This document shows positions 59,207-64,000 of a stretch of 64,000 bases of DNA, piece after piece (the first letter of the stretch is position 1; each line of letters begins with the position of its first letter). Made by a program: the position numbers and the translations under genes. The stretch is from Misgurnus anguillicaudatus (Eukaryota; Chordata; Actinopteri; Cypriniformes; Cobitidae), in contig NC_073361.2 in assembly GCF_027580225.2 (NCBI RefSeq), positions 19,911,001-19,975,000 on the forward strand, read 5' to 3'. The notes beneath the pieces are model-generated. The model was not told the origin of the DNA. It made no database searches and worked only from the letters and a program-made list of their open reading frames with translations.

Positions 59207-59411
59207 CGTTTTTCGTGAAAATGTTTACTCAGTTCTTTCAATAAAGGCTGCCGAGCAGAAAGCTTAGCAAATTAAGTTTGTAGTTGTATGTTATGCATAC
59301 GTCTCACAACACTCACATATAAAACTAAATCTAATTACAGCGTAAACTAAAAGATTTCACGGAGACGTTTAATTTACTGTTTATAGTGACCGCCATGTTT
59401 GTTTAGATGTC

Positions 59412-59424
59412 GTTACTAGGTGAC
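59412..59424. promoter_or_regulatory. Imperfect X-box (RFX-type) between dlec1 and plcd1
   Basis: GTTACTAGGTGAC resembles the inverted-repeat X-box bound by RFX factors upstream of cilium genes (halves like GTTNCC and GGNAAC). It sits about 205 bp upstream of the dlec1 start codon, in a usual position. The match is imperfect and the role is inferred from the ciliary nature of the gene. Confidence 0.3.
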
Positions 59425-59667
59425 ATGGCGCGCCTACTAAACTCATGTCCACTACGATTTTAATGAAGAGGAGGAGGTGACTAATAACAATGGCTCCAGT
59501 GGTTTAGACACTTAAATTACAGTTTAAATGAATTTCATTGCATTACATATTATAGTATCAAACCAAAGTTTTTAAAACGTTAAAATTCCAAGAGCCCCAA
59601 ATAACTTCTGGAGAGGGATCCCGTCCTAAAATATAAAACCAGCTACTCCTGTGTGTTATGAGTGACA

Positions 59668-60080
59668 TTAAAGGGGTCATATCATGAAAATCTGACTTTT
59701 TCCATGTTTAAGTGCTATAATTGGGCCATTGTTTCTATTAACCTAGTAAATGTGAAAAAAACACCCCAGTAACATATTTTTTGTAAACCTCTTTGCAAGC
59801 ATGTGAAAAAATAGATAATTGAAATTTGTCTCTCCTTGTGATGTCAAAAGGGGATAATACCACCTCTTAATCTGCACTATCCAATCAGGGCACTGCTATT
59901 TAGTGCAGAGATCAGCTTGTTTGCAATTAAAAGAACACATCCAAAATGGTACATTTTTGCTCACACCTACAAAGTGACAATTTTAATAATAAATGATCTA
60001 CATGGTATTTTGAGCTAGAATTCTGGGGACACCAAAGATGTATTTAACATCTTTAAAAAAGTGTGAATTGTCCCCATTAA
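59668..60080. mobile_element. MITE between dlec1 and plcd1
   Basis: Copy of the acaa1 intron 4 element, starting TTAAAGGGGTCATATCATGA and ending TGTCCCCATTAA. It lies in the dlec1-plcd1 intergenic region, well away from either start codon. Confidence 0.75.
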
Positions 60081-61375
60081 AGACAAGAGATTGCTTCCAA
60101 TATTGTATGATCAAAAATCATTAGCTTTTACTCTATTGCCATTGTACTAAAGTAAAAAAAAAAAACTATATAAAATCCATTTTTAATTTATTTGCAACAA
60201 ATTCAGAATTTTCACAAAACAGAGAATATTATTTACATTACATTACCCAGAAAATTGTCTGATATCGCATTTTGTATATGGTACCAAATGCTATGGCATT
60301 ATCAATATGTTTTTCTATTACATTTCATAGTGTGGTGGTTACATTTGACATGCTTGCTGATATACTGCAATCTTTACATCGCAAGCTGAATTCTTTTCTA
60401 ACTCATAGGCTACTCTTAAATAACAATCACAGCAACCTTTGCATACCTTAAATTCAGGGTTGTCAGTTTTGCAAAGGGTGTGACAAGAGCTGCCTGACAA
60501 GAACATAAAAAACCCAGTCATCACACATAGATGCTGTTGAACTCACCTTTATGGTATGAGTAACTACTGAACAAGAATTACTTAAGACACAAAACAATGC
60601 TAGAAGATTATTTGCTTTTCTTACTGAGGTCTACATTGTTCACAGTAATGTAGTTTGAATATTAAATCCATAATCTATATATTTAACAATAACATCTAGC
60701 ACCAGAACACTGAAATAAAGAAAAATACAATTCAAGCCTTAACAGTTAAAAATATTTTTGCTTTAAACTGAAATATGAAATAGAAACATGTCATTTAAGG
60801 ATAAAGTGTGCTTTTAGGAAAAACAACATGTTTTATTAAAATTAACAAAATGTGTAACGTGCATTACAAACTATTTTCTACATTCCCTATAAATAGATAG
60901 CTTAAACGTGTTTGTGACACAGTAGGCCTGTACAGGTAGGTGGAGGGTAAGATTATAAATGCCACCCCAAACCAACATCAATTTCCTTGAAAACACATCA
61001 TAGAAAGCACTTCTAGGAATGCAGCTGTTGGAGATTAGTGGAAGAAAGACTGTAAACAAACCAACATCCTATCTTGCTGTCTTGTGCAAATGTTAAAAAG
61101 GCTGAAATTTAGTCGGACTTAGTGGGTGGAAACAAATGAAACTTTATAGATAATCGTGAATTCAGAAAAGAGACTTGAAAGACCGGTGTTGTTGTTGTGG
61201 GTGTGGCGAATTCTCCACACAGAGCGCGTTGTGTAAGTGGTGGATGGTTTGGATACGATTTACTTCAGGCAGCATCTGGGCGGCTGTTGGACGCTAAACT
61301 TGTTTTTTCGACTCCAAATATTAGTTTTTTACTCCGACTGAGATTTAAAGGTTTATTATAAAAACAAAGGCAACA

Positions 61376-61403
61376 ATGGAAATAAACGGTGCCAAAAAAA
61401 TGG
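61376..61403 (+). CDS. plcd1: Candidate short first coding exon of phospholipase C delta 1 (partial gene)
   Basis: An ATG preceded by CAACA opens a 28-nt exon encoding M-E-I-N-G-A-K-K-M and ending in phase 1 at a strong donor (ATGG|GTAAGT). Human PLCD1 has a similarly short first exon (MDSGR, then phase 1), and PLCD1 is the expected head-to-head neighbour of DLEC1. The rest of the gene would lie to the right of the window. Nine codons cannot prove identity, so the call rests on synteny, exon length and phase. Confidence 0.45.
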
Positions 61404-62638
61404 GTAAGTTTCTTCTTGTTTATAGTTTGGTCTGCGTGAGAAGTAAGCGTAATTAATTTGAAGTCATGGGGGCGTATGTCCGTAGGAATAAATAGCTCTT
61501 TTTAAAATAAATAAATACATTTTGTATGTTTTACACATCCTAAAACACTTTAAGTTTATGACTGTTGTTTTTTTCACATCTATAGTACTTGAATTTGAGA
61601 CCTGTTCTTCTTGCTTTATTAGTCGGGTTTACACTGCACGCAAAAATAGTTTTGGCGGAATTTCCACATAGCATGAAACACTTCAAACATTACTTTAGAG
61701 GAATTTGGTCTCTTTTACAACATAAAACGTTGTTTCATGTAGCTACTCTGAATGATTTACTCGTACTGAATCTCAGTTCTTCTAAAAGTGACTGTTTAAA
61801 CATTAGACAACAGGTTATTACAGGTGTTGAGTTTGGTTCTGTGGTGGGCTTATATCTAGTGAATAAATGAAACAGTACTGGAATAGGACCCAATAAGACA
61901 TTTTGTAATAGTTTTAATGGTAAACAGCTGATGGTTCATGTTGTGATAGAAATTTATATTGCTTATATTAACAGAGTTAAACATAAAATCATATAAGTTT
62001 GAATTTATGAGAATTAAAACTAATAAACAAATCAAATGTGCTATTTTTATTTGTAGTACAAACGTAAGCTTTTATGTTTCTGTGGATTGACAGTATGATA
62101 GCTTGACACCAAACCACGGCCAGCATGCAAATACAGTAATCTACAAGCGAGGATTCAACAGCAGAGGGCGCCCTGTCCCGCGTGAGCCTGTTTAAACCGC
62201 CTACACGAGAGTTGCAAGTTTTAGCCAACATGCAAGATCTAACTTATTCTGTACCATGACAAAATGTAGAATGAACTGGTGATTGTTTGTGTTTAAGCGT
62301 CTTGAGAAACATCTCCAGTTGCGCCAATATTCAGTATAATGTTAACCGAGCTAAAACTGTATCAGTTCTTGCTACTTTGTTGTTATTATTATGCAGCTAT
62401 TTAAATACCAGCACGTGCCATAACATGTCAACTATATTAAGTGCGAAAGCCAGAGAAATGTTTACAACAAATGAATATGTTTATTTGTTCCGGCCAATAG
62501 AAGTATTTTGGGTTATTTCGCAGAGCCAATCGAAACCCGCCCATGAAAGTTTGCAAACGTCATGATTTTCCCTCGTCGAGCTAAGTTTTCGAGTCAAAGT
62601 ACGTAGATTACGGAATTCTGTTGAGGAATGCAACAACA

Positions 62639-62747
62639 ATGTCTTGTGGACGTAATTCTCGGGACTCTTTCCAAAGGACGAAATCTGAGGAGTTGGTTTA
62701 CCAAGAGGAGATCAAGACCTTTGCAAAAGAGAACGGAAAACGCTTAG
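62639..62747 (+). CDS. plcd1: Candidate alternative first coding exon of phospholipase C delta 1 (partial gene)
   Basis: A 109-nt exon opens at ATG 62639 and encodes 36 residues beginning M-S-C-G-R, ending ENGKRL and then phase 1 at donor TTAG|GTGGGT. The pattern of a basic/serine-rich start, an E-L-x-x-Q-E segment and N-G-[KR]-R-L-G resembles the longer N-terminus of a mammalian PLCD1 isoform as I remember it. It ends in the same phase as the exon at 61376, so both could splice to one downstream exon. A second ATG 11 bases upstream is out of frame. The catalytic parts (PH, EF-hand, X/Y, C2) lie outside the window. Confidence 0.6.
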
Positions 62748-64000
62748 GTGGGTGATACGTCTCTGTCTGGTGGTCGCGTTAATATGACCCGCCTTGACCA
62801 TAGCTGTTAACTATAACTGATCCCCTGGGTATAAACAACCTGATTTCTATATGTTCACCATGGTAACCACAGTTTCCACGACAGATGTAGTTATAGTTTT
62901 TTTTACTAGGTTCTGTAAAACCATAACAAACAGATGACATTCTTTCAGTATTAGAATCCTTACGAAAATTACTTTTGTTTTACCAAAGTAATCATAGTTT
63001 AACTATGGTATTTTTAGTAAAAAACATAATTTAGCCTACTATGGTCTTACTACAGAGACTAGTTAACTATGATATAGTAAAACTATGGTAATACAAATGG
63101 TAATCAATCTCTAGTGACATAGTTACTACACTTTTACTACAAATAATGCTCAATTTTCATAAGGAAAGCTTGTCTGTAAAATCATGTTACTGTAAACCGC
63201 TCTGACTCTTGTTATACAAAACCGTGCATAGTAAACAATAATTTAGTTACATAACAAGTTTGCATCACACAAAAGTTTAGATAGTGGGTGATGGAAAGCA
63301 CACAGCAAGTTTGTTTCAAGGTTACTAAACAACCTAACCGGCCACTCAGTCAGACCTCATACTTTCAATTCAAAAACCCTTATGAAAATTAGCCATGGTT
63401 TTACTACAGTAACCACTACTATAGTATTTGTAGTAAAAACATAATACAGTAACTAAAATTTATAGTGGTCTGACTACAGGAAATAGTTTAAACTAATACA
63501 CTAATACAGTGTGTAAAACATATAGTTACTATAGTTTTACTATAATAAAAGCATAGTTAATTATGTGATTCATTGCTGTGCATTTGTTATATATGCAACG
63601 TATAAAAGGTTTTATCAAGATGAAGTTTCGGTACAATGGGCAAAATCTGCAGTGAATGTTAACTATGGATCCAGTAAAGCGGGCAGAAAAACATCTCGAC
63701 TGTAATTCAGCCCAGAGATCAGATTTGTTTCTTTCGAATAACAGCCATTTTAAGTTTGGAATGAGGAATGAAGGGAATCATCCAAGTTAGCCATATGATG
63801 TTTTGCTGTCTGGTGTTAAATTGCATTCCAGCTAAACAGAGCAAAATGGTTTTGTGCATGTGCTTCTTTTGAAGTGAAAGAAAGGGAGTCGGATTACAAA
63901 CCCCCAAAGAATTGCGAATTAACAGTTTTGAGGGTTAACCGGTCAAGTTTTTGTCGAACAGCTGTTGGTTGCGTTTCAATTATACATTATCTAGGCTGTC
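62748..64000. other. Probable first intron of plcd1
   Basis: No exon seen. 62830-63560 is full of short inverted motifs such as AACTATGGTA and TACCATAGTT, typical of a decayed MITE. Confidence 0.45.

Larger units (their letters stand above)
59207..61375. other. Head-to-head intergenic region of dlec1 and plcd1
   Basis: Contains the candidate X-box at 59412, the MITE at 59668-60080, and AT-rich DNA. Sequence near 61195-61300 is more GC-rich and may be the plcd1 promoter. No other gene recognised. Confidence 0.5.

Noticed and set aside
61589..61870. 93-codon plus-strand frame between the two plcd1 first exons
   Set aside because: AT-rich with no recognised domain. Its hydrophobic start looks like a signal peptide, but nothing else supports it.

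Overview
The window is vertebrate nuclear DNA from a ray-finned fish, probably cypriniform. The reasons are split genes with GT-AG introns, AT-rich intergenic DNA, many fish-type DNA transposons (hAT-like, Tc1-like and fold-back families), a tRNA-derived SINE and a DIRS retrotransposon. The order is inference; the vertebrate gene content is read directly from the sequence.

Layout. Positions 1-24.4 kb hold no gene I can recognise. This part is built of transposon relics: fold-back elements, non-autonomous hAT copies with 8-bp target duplications, a THAP-domain fossil, and a helicase-like fragment nested inside another transposon. Positions 24548-28457 (+) carry a complete 11-exon acaa1 gene (peroxisomal 3-ketoacyl-CoA thiolase, 418 aa, with PTS2 signal and catalytic residues). 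Positions 59206-29207 (-) carry a complete 35-exon dlec1 gene (CFAP81/FAP81 family, axonemal protein with ASH/MSP-like domains). I rebuilt it exon by exon; all phases agree and the total is 4869 nt, 1622 aa. Positions 61376-62747 (+) carry two candidate alternative first exons of plcd1 (phospholipase C delta 1), whose body lies beyond the right edge.

The order plcd1 / dlec1 / acaa1 and the orientations (dlec1 and plcd1 head to head, dlec1 and acaa1 tail to tail) match human 3p22. The next human neighbour, MYD88, is not seen in the 24 kb left of acaa1. The three genes share no pathway: fatty-acid beta-oxidation, cilia and phosphoinositide signalling.

The dlec1 introns are heavily loaded with mobile DNA. 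Intron 16 holds a nearly intact 6.36-kb DIRS element on the opposite strand, with gag, RT-RNase H, tyrosine recombinase (one in-frame stop), 166-bp inverted terminal repeats, and an internal complementary region that matches both outer ends exactly or almost exactly. Introns 18 and 22 hold two dead Tc1-like elements in opposite orientation. Introns 26 and 30 hold two oppositely oriented hAT-type elements with perfect 8-bp target duplications. Intron 7 of dlec1 uses a GC-AG splice pair.
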